A stretch of DNA of 13,227 nt. Source: DASVDK01 sp036381125 [NCBI: Thermodesulfobacteriota bacterium] (GTDB lineage: Bacteria > DASVDK01). The notes under the pieces were generated by a model. That model made no database searches, was not told the DNA's origin, and saw only the letters and a program-made list of their open reading frames with translations. The stretch spans positions 1 through 13,227 of the forward strand of contig DASVDK010000115.1 of assembly GCA_036381125.1 (NCBI GenBank), written 5' to 3'. This document shows positions 1 to 6,850 of the stretch, piece by piece; within the stretch, counting starts at the first letter, position 1; every line of letters starts with the position of its first letter. The translations under genes and the position numbers were made by a program.

Positions 1-1218
1 CGCGGTCCCCTGCACGGGATCCCCGTGCTCATTAAGGACGCCAACGAGACCGCCGACATGCCCACCAGCTATGGCAGCATGGCGATGGTCGGCTTCGAGT
101 CCGGGTCCGACGCGGTGGCCGTCGAGCGGCTGCGCAAGGCCGGGATGATCGTCATCGGCAAGACCAACTCCCCGGAGTTCGGGCTGCGGCCCACCACTTC
201 CAACGGGGAGTGGGGTCCAACGCGCAACCCGTGGGACACAAGCCGCACCGCCGGCGGGTCCAGCGGCGGCGCCGCGGCCGCGCTCGCGCTGGGCATGGTC
301 CCGGTCGCGCAGGGCAGCGACGGCGGCGGCTCCTGCCGCATCCCGGCCTCCTGCTGCGGCGTCGTGGGCCTCAAGCCGACGCTCGGCACGGTGCCGCACG
401 GTCAGCCGCCCGACCTCTTCGGGACCGTGTCGTACGTCGGGCCGATGACGCGGACCGTCGCCGATGCGGCGCTCATGCTGGCCGTCATGGCCGGACCGGA
501 CGAGGCCGACCCGCACTCGCTCGGCCGGACGCCGGATGACTACCTGGGAGCCGCGACGGCCGGTCGCCTCGACGGGCTGCGCATCGCGTGGATGCCCACG
601 GTGGGCAACCGGGCGGTGGACCGGGAGGTGAAGGCGCTCTGCGAGCAGGCCGTGCGACGGCTCGAGCGAGCGGGGGCGTACGCGGAGGCGGCCGAGGTGG
701 ACCTGACGCCGTGCGAGGCGATCTTCCTCACGCTCTCGCGCGCGACCAACTTCAGCCGCTTCGGCGACCGCCTGCCCGAGTGGCGCGATCGTCTCGACGC
801 GTCGCTCGTCGACTCGATCGAGAAGGGGCGGGACCTCACGGCGGCCGACCTCGCGCGCGCCGTCTTCGCACGGTCCGACGTCTACCGGCAGGTGCAGGCG
901 CTCTTCCGGCGCTACGACCTGCTGGCCACGCCGACCCGGAGCGCCCCCCCGCCGCCGGCCGGCCGCTCGGCCCTCGAGCCGATCGAGGTCGAGGGGAAGC
1001 CGGCCGGGTCGCTCCGCGGCGCCTGGTACCCCTACACGCTCCCGTTCAACCAGACCGGTCACCCCGCCATCTCCGTGCCGGCGGGGTTCACGGCGAGCGG
1101 CCTGCCGGTCGGGCTGCACCTCGTCGCGCCCTGGCACCAGGAGGTACGCCTCCTGCGCGCCGCAGCCCTGCTCGAGGCCGAGGCGCCATGGGCGCACCGG
1201 CGGCCGCCGGTTCCCTAG
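1..1218 (+). CDS. Amidase signature family hydrolase, 5'-truncated by window
   Basis: This is the C-terminal 405 residues of an amidase-signature enzyme, a cytoplasmic hydrolase of carboxamide bonds. The frame is open from base 1, so the start lies outside the window; family members are usually about 450-500 residues, so roughly 60-90 are missing. The Ser-cisSer-Lys triad is visible. The Lys is in VLIKD (residue 12 of the fragment), the cis-Ser in AGGSSGG (about residue 87) and the nucleophile Ser in [13 protein letters not shown] (about residue 111). The following CGVVGLKPT and the C-terminal [11 protein letters not shown] and [11 protein letters not shown] blocks are also typical. The exact substrate cannot be told from sequence; the family includes acetamidases, 6-aminohexanoate cyclic-dimer hydrolases and GatA. 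GatA is less likely because no gatB or gatC neighbour is visible and the next gene is unrelated. The gene ends in TAG and is followed by a 418-base spacer. Confidence 0.93.
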   Translation, partial: RGPLHGIPVLIKDANETADMPTSYGSMAMVGFESGSDAVAVERLRKAGMIVIGKTNSPEFGLRPTTSNGEWGPTRNPWDTSRTAGGSSGGAAAALALGMVPVAQGSDGGGSCRIPASCCGVVGLKPTLGTVPHGQPPDLFGTVSYVGPMTRTVADAALMLAVMAGPDEADPHSLGRTPDDYLGAATAGRLDGLRIAWMPTVGNRAVDREVKALCEQAVRRLERAGAYAEAAEVDLTPCEAIFLTLSRATNFSRFGDRLPEWRDRLDASLVDSIEKGRDLTAADLARAVFARSDVYRQVQALFRRYDLLATPTRSAPPPPAGRSALEPIEVEGKPAGSLRGAWYPYTLPFNQTGHPAISVPAGFTASGLPVGLHLVAPWHQEVRLLRAAALLEAEAPWAHRRPPVP

Positions 1219-1381
1219 TTCCATGGGGTCAGGTCTTTCCATTTTCCACGCCGCTCCGCCCGGCCCGCCGTGTCTCGGTGTCCGCCGGCCGGCGTGTCTC
1301 GGCCGGTCTCGTCGACCGGCCCCTGCGCCAGCCGCTGGCGCCCGTGACGAACCGACGGCGCCGGGCGTCATGTGGCGTGGT

Positions 1382-1405
1382 CCAACTCGGTCCGGACCGA
1401 GTTGG
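1382..1405. repeat. 24-bp perfect palindrome, left boundary of HNH element
   Basis: The half-site CCAACTCGGTCC is followed without spacer by its exact reverse complement. The same palindrome with a changed centre recurs at 2815-2834, on the other side of the HNH gene. Including flanking bases, 1380-1403 and 2815-2838 form a 24-base terminal inverted repeat with two mismatches, both in the palindrome centre. It could act as a cruciform, as a site for a dimeric protein, or as the recognition site of the enclosed nuclease. Confidence 0.85.
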
Positions 1406-1425
1406 GCGCGCGCCGCGGCGCGCGC
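1406..1425. repeat. 20-bp GC palindrome abutting the left palindrome
   Basis: The half-site GCGCGCGCCG is followed directly by its reverse complement, starting at the base after the 24-bp palindrome. Runs of alternating GC make chance palindromes likelier, but placement right next to another perfect palindrome is notable, and a GC-rich hairpin also lies to the right of the second palindrome (2839-2856). Confidence 0.6.
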
Positions 1426-1636
1426 GTCGTTGAAGAACTCGAAGAATTCTCTTGACAGCCCGCGACGACGAGGCGGCGGCGTGGCAGAGAGCCTGCGAGA
1501 ACCGACCCTGTACGGCCGGCAAGCGCCCGCCAGGCGCCGTTTCGCGGCGCGGGGGCGAGTCGAGATGGTCGGAGACGCGCGCATCGCACAGGGGCGCGCC
1601 GGGAGGCTGCTGAACCCCCCGTGATAGAAGTGAAGT

Positions 1637-2860
1637 ATGGCTCCGACGATTCGCCTCGCTTCTCTCGCCGGCCTCTCCGACGCCGACCTCCTCGCGCAGG
1701 TCGCCCGGCTCGCCGCGTGGGAGCGCGAGGCGACGGTCGCGCTGATTGCGCACCTCGCGGAACTCGATGCCCGGCGCCTCTACCTGGCCGAGGGGTACCC
1801 GTCGCTCTTCGTCTACTGTACGCAGGCCCTGCACCTCTCCGAACACGCCGCCTACGGCCGCATCGAGGCGGCGCGCGCGGCGCGGCGCTTTCCCGTCCTT
1901 CTCGACCACCTTGCCGACGGCTCGATCACGCTCACGACGGTGACGCTCCTGGCGCCGCATCTCACGGTGGAGAATCATCGGGACCTGCTCGAGCAGGCCC
2001 GGCACAGGAGCCGGCGGGAGGTCGAGGCGCTGGTGGCGGCGTTGCGTCCCCTGCCCCCGGTACCTCCCTCGATCCGCCGGCTCCCGGTGCCGCGGACGGC
2101 ACCGGCCGTGCCGCCGTCTCCGGCGCAAACGGCGGCGGCGAGCGCACCCACGTCGGTCCCGGAGCCCCAGGCGGCCGCCTCACCGCCGCCCCCGGTACCG
2201 TCCGCAGCCGCGTCGGCGCCGGCACCGACGTCACCGGTGCCGGCCGTTGCCCCAACCCCGCCGGCGCCGCCCCCCGCACCGACGCCGCCACGGCCGCCGG
2301 TCGTGGCGCCGCTGGCACCCGACCGCTACAAGGTCCAGTTCACCGCGAGCGCCGAGACCTGCGCCAAGCTGCGGCAGGCGCAGGACCTCCTGCGCCACCA
2401 GATCCCCGACGGCGACGTGGCCCAGGTCCTCGACCGCGCGCTCACCGTCCTCGTCGACACGCTCCTCAAGCGGAAGGTCGGCGCGACCGGTCGGCCGCGG
2501 GCGGGGACGCCCCCGAGGCCGGGCTCGCGGCACATCCCGGCGGCGGTCAGGCGAGCGGTGTGGGCGCGCGACGGCGGGCGGTGCGCCTTCGTGAGCCGGC
2601 GGGGGCGCCGGTGCACCGAGCGGGGTTTTCTCGAGTTCCACCACGTGCGGCCCTACGCCGACGGCGGCCCGGCGACGGTGGAGACCATCGAGCTGCGCTG
2701 CCGGGCGCACAACGGGTACGAGGCGGAGCGGGCCGTCGGCCCCCGGGGCGCGTCGCAGGTGCGGGAGCCGGCTAGCGTCTACGTCACGGCTCGCCGGGTC
2801 ACCGGCTGGCGGCGAACTCGGTTCGAACCGAGTTGGACGGCGGCGGTCCAGCCGCCGTAA
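1637..2860 (+). CDS. DUF222-like / HNH endonuclease family protein
   Basis: This is a 407-residue predicted HNH nuclease of the type with an N-terminal helical DUF222/13E12-like region. Residues 1-135 form the helical domain, with ELDARRLYLAEGYPSLF, LHLSEHAAYGRIEAARAARR and LTTVTLLAPHLTVENH. About 137-227 is a Pro/Ala-rich linker. Residues 228-280 form a second helical segment and 300-365 the HNH module. In the module, FHHVRPYADGG supplies the His pair (335-336) and LRCRAHN ends in Asn359. C316, C326, C355 and H358 could hold a structural zinc. The ATG is preceded only by a weak GAAG-type ribosome site. The last residues (RRTRFEPSW, then a short tail) are encoded by the right palindrome, so the natural C-terminus may have been replaced when the element inserted. 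Related DUF222/HNH genes form the mycobacterial REP13E12 repeats. I infer a mobile or repetitive unit here; the cleavage target is unknown. Confidence 0.88.
   Translation: MAPTIRLASLAGLSDADLLAQVARLAAWEREATVALIAHLAELDARRLYLAEGYPSLFVYCTQALHLSEHAAYGRIEAARAARRFPVLLDHLADGSITLTTVTLLAPHLTVENHRDLLEQARHRSRREVEALVAALRPLPPVPPSIRRLPVPRTAPAVPPSPAQTAAASAPTSVPEPQAAASPPPPVPSAAASAPAPTSPVPAVAPTPPAPPPAPTPPRPPVVAPLAPDRYKVQFTASAETCAKLRQAQDLLRHQIPDGDVAQVLDRALTVLVDTLLKRKVGATGRPRAGTPPRPGSRHIPAAVRRAVWARDGGRCAFVSRRGRRCTERGFLEFHHVRPYADGGPATVETIELRCRAHNGYEAERAVGPRGASQVREPASVYVTARRVTGWRRTRFEPSWTAAVQPP
2815..2834. repeat. 20-bp perfect palindrome, right boundary of HNH element
   Basis: The half-site AACTCGGTTC is followed by its exact reverse complement. 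It differs from the left copy only in the four central bases (TCGA instead of CCGG), and both versions are fully self-complementary. It lies within the HNH reading frame, where it encodes RTRFEPS. The outward sequence GGAC (2835-2838) is shared with the left copy read outward, extending the inverted repeat to 24 bases. No convincing target-site duplication is visible outside either copy. Confidence 0.85.
2839..2856. repeat. GC hairpin at the 3' end of the HNH gene
   Basis: GGCGGC, a six-base loop ggtcca and GCCGCC form a clean 6-bp stem ending one base before the TAA stop codon. A competing stem pairs TGGAC (2834-2838) with GTCCA (2846-2850). There is no following T-run, so it is not a standard intrinsic terminator on the plus strand. 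Confidence 0.5.
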
Positions 2861-3039
2861 GAGGCAGACCTCGGCGCCCGGCCTCGCGCGACCACGAAGG
2901 GACCGAGCCCCGTGCCGCCGCCGAAGCCTGGGGCCGACGCCCTTGGCGAGCCGAGCCGGCGGGCGATCCACGGCGGCTCGGCCAGCTTCGCACGCGCGTC
3001 GCACCGGTTCCCGGCGCAGGCGCGCGAGCCGATTGCGCG
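2861..3039. other. Unassigned spacer between HNH element and IS630 remnant
   Basis: This is GC-rich sequence with no recognisable gene, RNA or repeat. ORFs crossing it on either strand have Arg/Pro/Ala shadow composition. It may be eroded insertion sequence, since both flanks are mobile-element material, but nothing in it proves this. Confidence 0.4.
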
Positions 3040-3313
3040 TCAGCCTACGGGGTAGCCGCAGTGGCGGAACCAGCCGCGGGCGTCATCAGGGGTGATCGCC
3101 ACGAGCGCCGCCGACACGACGTCGTCGAGCGCCTCGTGTGTGCGCGCCCTGGCCGCCTGCAGCGCCGTCTTCACCTTCGACCAGCAGCGCTCGATGGGGC
3201 TGAGGTCCGGCGAGTAGCGCGGTCATCGCCGCCGCGAGCCCCTCGGGGCCGAGCGCGCCAAGGACGGTCACCATCTGCCAGCGGCCCTGGGGCGCGGTGT
3301 CACGGACCCGCAT
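3040..3313 (-). pseudogene. IS630-family transposase remnant with internal deletion
   Basis: Read on the minus strand, 3313 to about 3225 encodes MRVRDTAPQGRW followed by QMVTVLGALGPEGLAAAMT, which matches the central strand region of IS630 (DDE_3) transposases. About 3221 to 3040 encodes the C-terminus in another frame: PRYSPDLSPIERCWSKVKT, then EALDDVVSAALVAITPDDAR and GWFRHCGYPVG before TGA. The Glu of SPIE is the third acidic catalytic residue of the family. The N-terminal half with the first Asp is missing, and so is the stretch of roughly 70-85 residues with the second Asp (the DN-containing region) between the two pieces. The join lies near 3222-3225 and shifts the frame. No terminal inverted repeats were identified. 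The remnant starts about 20 bases after the polymerase stop codon, so the insertion decayed just downstream of that operon. It cannot encode an active transposase. Confidence 0.85.
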
Positions 3314-3333
3314 CCGCCCGCGGCGGGCCGCCG

Positions 3334-5637
3334 CTAGAGGAGCGAGAGCTGCTTGGGCCGCGTCGCGTCGCCGCCGCCGAAGAGGCGGCCCCACTCGGCA
3401 TCGGAGAGGAACGGCCGGATCCGCTTGAGCACCTCGTCGAGCTTGCGGAGGTAGTAGTCGACGTTCTCGTCGCGCGCCGCCGGGTCGAACTCGGAGGCGA
3501 GCTTCGCGTGCGAGAAGCCGGTGACCCGCGCGCCCCGCCCGGTGATGTAGTAGGTCACCGCCTCGCCCCGCCTGAAGTCGCCCCGGGACCGCTTGGCCAG
3601 CTCGTAGACGGCGGCGCGGTTGCGCCCGCTGCGGGCGACCTTCCGGTCGTACTCGCTCCGCGACTCGCGCAGGTACTCGGTCCGCGCGAACTCCCGCACG
3701 TCGAGCTCGCGCGCGAGGATGCGGCGCCTGAGGTCGTGGTAGGCGTCGGCGAGCCGCTCGTGCTCGCCCGTGAGGAGACATCGGATGGCGGTCTCGAGGA
3801 ACGTGCGGGCGAAGGGCTCGACGTCGCGGGCGCGGAAGGCGCTGCCGGCGAGCTTGACGTGGCCGTCGTAGTCGAGCAGGGCGTAGTTCTTGACCTTGTA
3901 GCTCAGCATGGCGGCGTACCGGCCGTCGAACGCGATGCGGATGCCGCCGGGCGCCGCCGCCGCCATCTGCTCGACGAACGCCCGCTCGGCGGCCTCCCCC
4001 TCCGGCAGGTCGGGCGGGGGCACGAAGTAGAGCCCGTCGGTGTCGATCTCGATGACGCGTCCGCCGGCCGCGCGGACGAAGTCGATCATGCGGCCGAGGA
4101 TCTGCTGGCCGGTCGTCGTGACCCGCTCGGCCTCGTCGAAGTCGTTGAAGAGCCCGAAGGACCAGCCGAGGTAGCCGAAGAACGAGTTCACGAGGATCTT
4201 GAAGGCGCCCTGAAGGGCGTCCAGCCGCGCGCGCTCGACCGGGTCGGTGGCGGCCGCCGCGGCCCGCTTGGCGGCAAGCCGGCGCGCGGTGAGCGCCTCG
4301 AGGAGCCTCGGGAAGACGCCGAGGGTGTCGCGGCGCGGCCTGATGCCGTAGGCGAGCATGACCGACGGATAGAGCGACTCGACGTCGGCCTTCACCACGC
4401 GCCTGACCACGCCGGTCTCGTACACGGCGGTGAGCCCGCCCGGGAAGGCGCGCGCCGGCGACGGTCTCGGCAGGCTCGCGCCGGCCTGGACGTAGGCGCG
4501 AACGAGCAGCATCTCGATGCGCGACGCCATGCCGGTCGACACGACGCTCTGCAGCCCCATCGGCAGGATCTGCGTCTGGTAGAAGAGCGGCCCGACGAGG
4601 GTCGTCGCGAGCGCGGCGGTCTCCCGGACGTCGTCCATCGCGTAGCGGGCCAGCGTGTCGGGGTCGCGCGTCCAGAGTTCGCTGATCTCGCGCCCCTCGA
4701 CGTACGTGCGGCCGGGCGGCACGAGGCCGAACCACCGCGCGGCCTGCTTGAGGCCGTAGGACGGCATCTCCCGCTTCACCATGTCGTACTGCTGGACCAG
4801 GAACCAGGTGTCGACGACGTGCCGCCCCGGCACGTCGTAGCGGGTGTAGTCCACCGTGCGGTCGGCGAAGCGCACCCGCGCGGGGACGGCGGTCGGCTCG
4901 CCGCCGTCGCGGCCGATGGCGAACGGCACGCCGTGACGACGGCATCGGGCCGCGAGGTAGGCGAGGTCGAAGTTGAAGACGTTGTGCCCCTCGATCACGT
5001 CGGGGTCCCGCTCGCGGATCAGCGCCACCAGCGCCTCGAGCATCGCGCGCTCGTCGAGCACCCGGCCGTCGAGGAGGCGCTCGAAGCCGCGGCCGTCGGA
5101 GAGGGAGACCAGGATGATCCGGTCGCCCTCGCGCCCGGGGTCGCTGAACTCGCCCGGGACGCTCGAGTAGGTCTCCAGGTCGATCTGCAGGCGGGCGAGG
5201 TGCTCGAAGGCGAGCCCCTTGAAGAGGGTCCGTCCCGAGGCGACGAGGTACTGCTCGCGCGGGTCGCGCAGGAGGAGCAGGTCGGGCACCGACGCCGGGC
5301 TGTCGATGGCGGTGCCGTGCCGGCGGTTGTAGCGCTCGAGCGCCTCCCGCGCCGCCTGGCGGTAGGCGCGCAGGCCGGGGAACACCGCCAGCCAGCCGAA
5401 CGGGCCGTCGCCCGAGAGCCGCTCGAGGCGCGCCCCGCTCTTCGCCGGCCCGAGGAGGTCGGGGTCGGCCAGGTGGAAGAAGGGCTCGAACGGGACCTCC
5501 GTGCGGACGAGCCGGCCGGGGCCGCCGTCGGCCGGCGGCCGCTGGTAGCACGCCATGCGGTCGTCGCCGACCGGTTCGACGGCGACGAGCCACGGCGTGG
5601 GGTCGCGTCCCTCGAGGAGATGGTCCGCTCCGGTCAC
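3334..5637 (-). CDS. polB: Family B DNA polymerase (Pol II / archaeal-like)
   Basis: This is a 767-residue DNA-dependent DNA polymerase with a 3'-5' proofreading exonuclease. Exo I is DLET (D153, E155), Exo II is GHNVFNFD (N219, D224) and Exo III is YAMDD (Y332, D336). Polymerase motif A is DVESLYPS (D418), motif B is KILVNSFFG (K480, N484, G488) and motif C is IDTDG (D532, D534), so both activities look intact. The N-terminus (HLLEGRDPTPWLVAVEP) fits the usual start of bacterial members of this archaeal-like group. The protein ends in KQLSLL, resembling the QL(S/D)LF peptide by which bacterial polymerases bind the beta sliding clamp. I chose the GTG at 5637 because it overlaps the TGA of the upstream lipoprotein gene (GTGA), a standard coupling arrangement; the frame stays open further upstream but has no better-placed start. 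By analogy with E. coli Pol II, a role in repair or replication restart is likely. Confidence 0.94.
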   Translation of the reverse strand: MTGADHLLEGRDPTPWLVAVEPVGDDRMACYQRPPADGGPGRLVRTEVPFEPFFHLADPDLLGPAKSGARLERLSGDGPFGWLAVFPGLRAYRQAAREALERYNRRHGTAIDSPASVPDLLLLRDPREQYLVASGRTLFKGLAFEHLARLQIDLETYSSVPGEFSDPGREGDRIILVSLSDGRGFERLLDGRVLDERAMLEALVALIRERDPDVIEGHNVFNFDLAYLAARCRRHGVPFAIGRDGGEPTAVPARVRFADRTVDYTRYDVPGRHVVDTWFLVQQYDMVKREMPSYGLKQAARWFGLVPPGRTYVEGREISELWTRDPDTLARYAMDDVRETAALATTLVGPLFYQTQILPMGLQSVVSTGMASRIEMLLVRAYVQAGASLPRPSPARAFPGGLTAVYETGVVRRVVKADVESLYPSVMLAYGIRPRRDTLGVFPRLLEALTARRLAAKRAAAAATDPVERARLDALQGAFKILVNSFFGYLGWSFGLFNDFDEAERVTTTGQQILGRMIDFVRAAGGRVIEIDTDGLYFVPPPDLPEGEAAERAFVEQMAAAAPGGIRIAFDGRYAAMLSYKVKNYALLDYDGHVKLAGSAFRARDVEPFARTFLETAIRCLLTGEHERLADAYHDLRRRILARELDVREFARTEYLRESRSEYDRKVARSGRNRAAVYELAKRSRGDFRRGEAVTYYITGRGARVTGFSHAKLASEFDPAARDENVDYYLRKLDEVLKRIRPFLSDAEWGRLFGGGDATRPKQLSLL

Positions 5638-6110
5638 CCCGTTATGATGATCACTCCGGGCGAGAAGAAAAAGAACAGAAACCCTCGCGCCGGGAAGCGT
5701 GCCCCGATGTCCACGTCGACCTCCCGGATGCGAGGCCGGGGGGCCGGCAGGAGGACCGCGAACGTGCCCCGCTCGCCGGGGAAGAGCGTCCGCGTCCCCT
5801 GGACGACGTCGAACACCGGCACATCGGGAACCGTCTCGAAGGGGACGAGCCGGCCGAACGCGTCGACGACGAAGGTCGTGAGCGTGACCTCGACGTCGAA
5901 GGCCTCGACGTCGCCCACGTTGACGACGGTGCCCGACACCTCCTGGTCGCCGTTGCCGAACCGGGTGACGACGACCGACCCCTCGAGCCGCAGGTCGGCG
6001 CGAGGGGCCGAGTGGAAGCCGACGGCGACATCCCCGCACCCGGCGGCCTGCACCCCGAGCAGCAGCAGGAGCGCGAGGGCGTGCGGCCCGACGTGCCGCC
6101 GGCTAGTCAT
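5634..6110 (-). CDS. Small predicted lipoprotein with CARDB/FxLYD-like fold
   Basis: This 158-residue protein starts MTSRRHVGPHALALLLLLGV and reaches Cys25 in QAAGC, a plausible lipoprotein signal with a weak -3 residue (Ala). Residues about 40-135 look like one secreted beta-sandwich. The pattern GTVVNVGDVEAFDVEVTLTT followed by a PGERGTF turn resembles CARDB or FxLYD extracellular domains. The C-terminus is odd: GFLFFFFSPGVIIITG is strongly hydrophobic and comes from a local AT-rich tract (5641-5690). The ATG has a GGGGAACGG-type ribosome site about 6-10 bases upstream. The TGA stop overlaps the GTG of the polymerase gene by the GTGA motif, so the two are probably co-translated. A functional link to the polymerase is not evident. 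The function is not known. Confidence 0.78.
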   Translation of the reverse strand: MTSRRHVGPHALALLLLLGVQAAGCGDVAVGFHSAPRADLRLEGSVVVTRFGNGDQEVSGTVVNVGDVEAFDVEVTLTTFVVDAFGRLVPFETVPDVPVFDVVQGTRTLFPGERGTFAVLLPAPRPRIREVDVDIGARFPARGFLFFFFSPGVIIITG

Positions 6111-6778
6111 TGTCCGTTCCCCGGCACGGCCGTTGCCACGCCGCCTCTCGCATAGTCGCCCCCCGTCCCTCTCCTCGTCCGCGCGCGCCGGCGCTCGCCC
6201 TGGTCGCCGCCGCGAGGGCGGCGACCCCGGGCTGCGGCGGCGACACCTGGTATACGCGCGAGGAGCGCGTTTCCGTCGACCTGCAGGCGCGCGTCCCGGG
6301 CCGGGCGCCCGGCCCGGCAACGCGGCTCGCCCTCGTGCGTCGCGTGACGCCGCCCGCCCCCTTCGCGGTCGACGAGACCCCCGCCGCGACCAGCGCCCTC
6401 GACGTCGAGGTCTCCGGCCTCGCGGAGCCCGGGATCCCGGTGATCGTGCGGGTCGAGGGGGGCGCCGGGCTCGTCGAGGTGCGCAAGGCAGCCGGTGAGG
6501 CGCGCTTCGTCTCGGCGCCGCGAGCGACCCTGCGAGGGCAGGCGCCGGGGGCGGTGTCGGTGCAGGTCGACACGCCGGCCGACGGGCGCCTCTCGGCGCC
6601 GGTCGCCTCCGACGGCGCCTTCCGGCTCGGCGTGGTCCTGCCCGCGACGCTCACGCCCGTGTCGATCGACGTCGAGGCGGTCGACGCGGCCGGCAACCGG
6701 AGCGCCGCGACGACGCTGCGCGCCCTGGCCGTGGGCGGCGGCCTCGGCGACGGCGGCGGCGAGCGGGGCGCCCGATAG
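6110..6778 (+). CDS. Hypothetical secreted/lipoprotein-like protein, Ig-like
   Basis: This reads as a 222-residue protein from the TTG at 6110. An in-frame TAG at 6104-6106 closes the frame upstream, and no in-frame ATG or GTG follows before the mature part. Residues about 26-42 (APALALVAAARAATPGC) resemble a short signal peptide with a non-canonical lipobox ending at Cys42. The rest is rich in beta-strand patterns; VSIDVEAVDAAGNRSAATT near residues 184-202 is typical of bacterial Ig-like or carbohydrate-regulatory modules. The TTG has no ribosome site and shares base 6110 with the ATG of the minus-strand lipoprotein gene, so the start is doubtful; a frameshift near the six-C run at about 6160 or an unannotated start is possible. 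The minus-strand ORF over the same bases looks like a shadow. The function is unknown. It points tail to tail at the PilZ gene across 72 bases. Confidence 0.55.
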   Translation: MSVPRHGRCHAASRIVAPRPSPRPRAPALALVAAARAATPGCGGDTWYTREERVSVDLQARVPGRAPGPATRLALVRRVTPPAPFAVDETPAATSALDVEVSGLAEPGIPVIVRVEGGAGLVEVRKAAGEARFVSAPRATLRGQAPGAVSVQVDTPADGRLSAPVASDGAFRLGVVLPATLTPVSIDVEAVDAAGNRSAATTLRALAVGGGLGDGGGERGAR

Positions 6779-6850
6779 CCCGAGCCATCGAGCGGCGGGC
6801 GGCCGGTCGCAGGCAGCCGGCTCCACCCCGTCGAGCGCGCGCTCCGCTCG

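Larger units (their letters stand above)
1219..1636. other. Spacer between amidase and HNH gene; holds palindromes, no gene
   Basis: No convincing gene is seen here. The first part (1224-1249) reads TGGGGTCAGGTCTTTCCATT and a few more bases, unusually AT-rich for the surroundings and similar to what I remember of REP-like tails associated with IS200-like (RAYT) transposases. The string TGTCTCGG occurs twice (1271-1278 and 1295-1302). From 1382 a 24-base palindrome and an adjoining 20-base GC palindrome mark the presumed left end of the HNH element. A TTGACA at 1452-1457 has no matching -10. ORFs on either strand here have the Arg/Pro-rich composition of frame shadows. Confidence 0.6.

Noticed and set aside
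1271-1302. Repeated TGTCTCGG as the start of a tandem or CRISPR-like array
   Set aside because: Only two short copies, no regular spacing beyond that, and no cas genes.
1452-1457. TTGACA as a -35 for the HNH gene
   Set aside because: No -10-like hexamer at 16-18 bases spacing, and it lies about 180 bases from the ATG.
1229-2128. A 299-codon minus-strand ORF across the spacer and HNH gene start
   Set aside because: Arg-rich shadow that reads through the palindrome; no domain pattern.
2231-3004. A 257-codon minus-strand ORF opposite the HNH domain
   Set aside because: Arg/Pro-rich shadow of the HNH coding strand.
2833-6498. A 1221-codon plus-strand ORF antisense to the polymerase
   Set aside because: The opposite strand holds a polymerase with all exonuclease and polymerase motifs; this ORF has only low-complexity charged sequence.
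6107-6826. A 239-codon minus-strand ORF opposite the Ig-like gene
   Set aside because: Arg/Gly/His-rich; the plus-strand frame shows beta-sandwich patterns and a signal-like N-terminus, so the plus strand is preferred despite its poor start.
6833-6844. GAGCGCGCGCTC palindrome between convergent genes as a terminator
   Set aside because: No T-run on either strand; the short GC stem is likely by chance in this composition.
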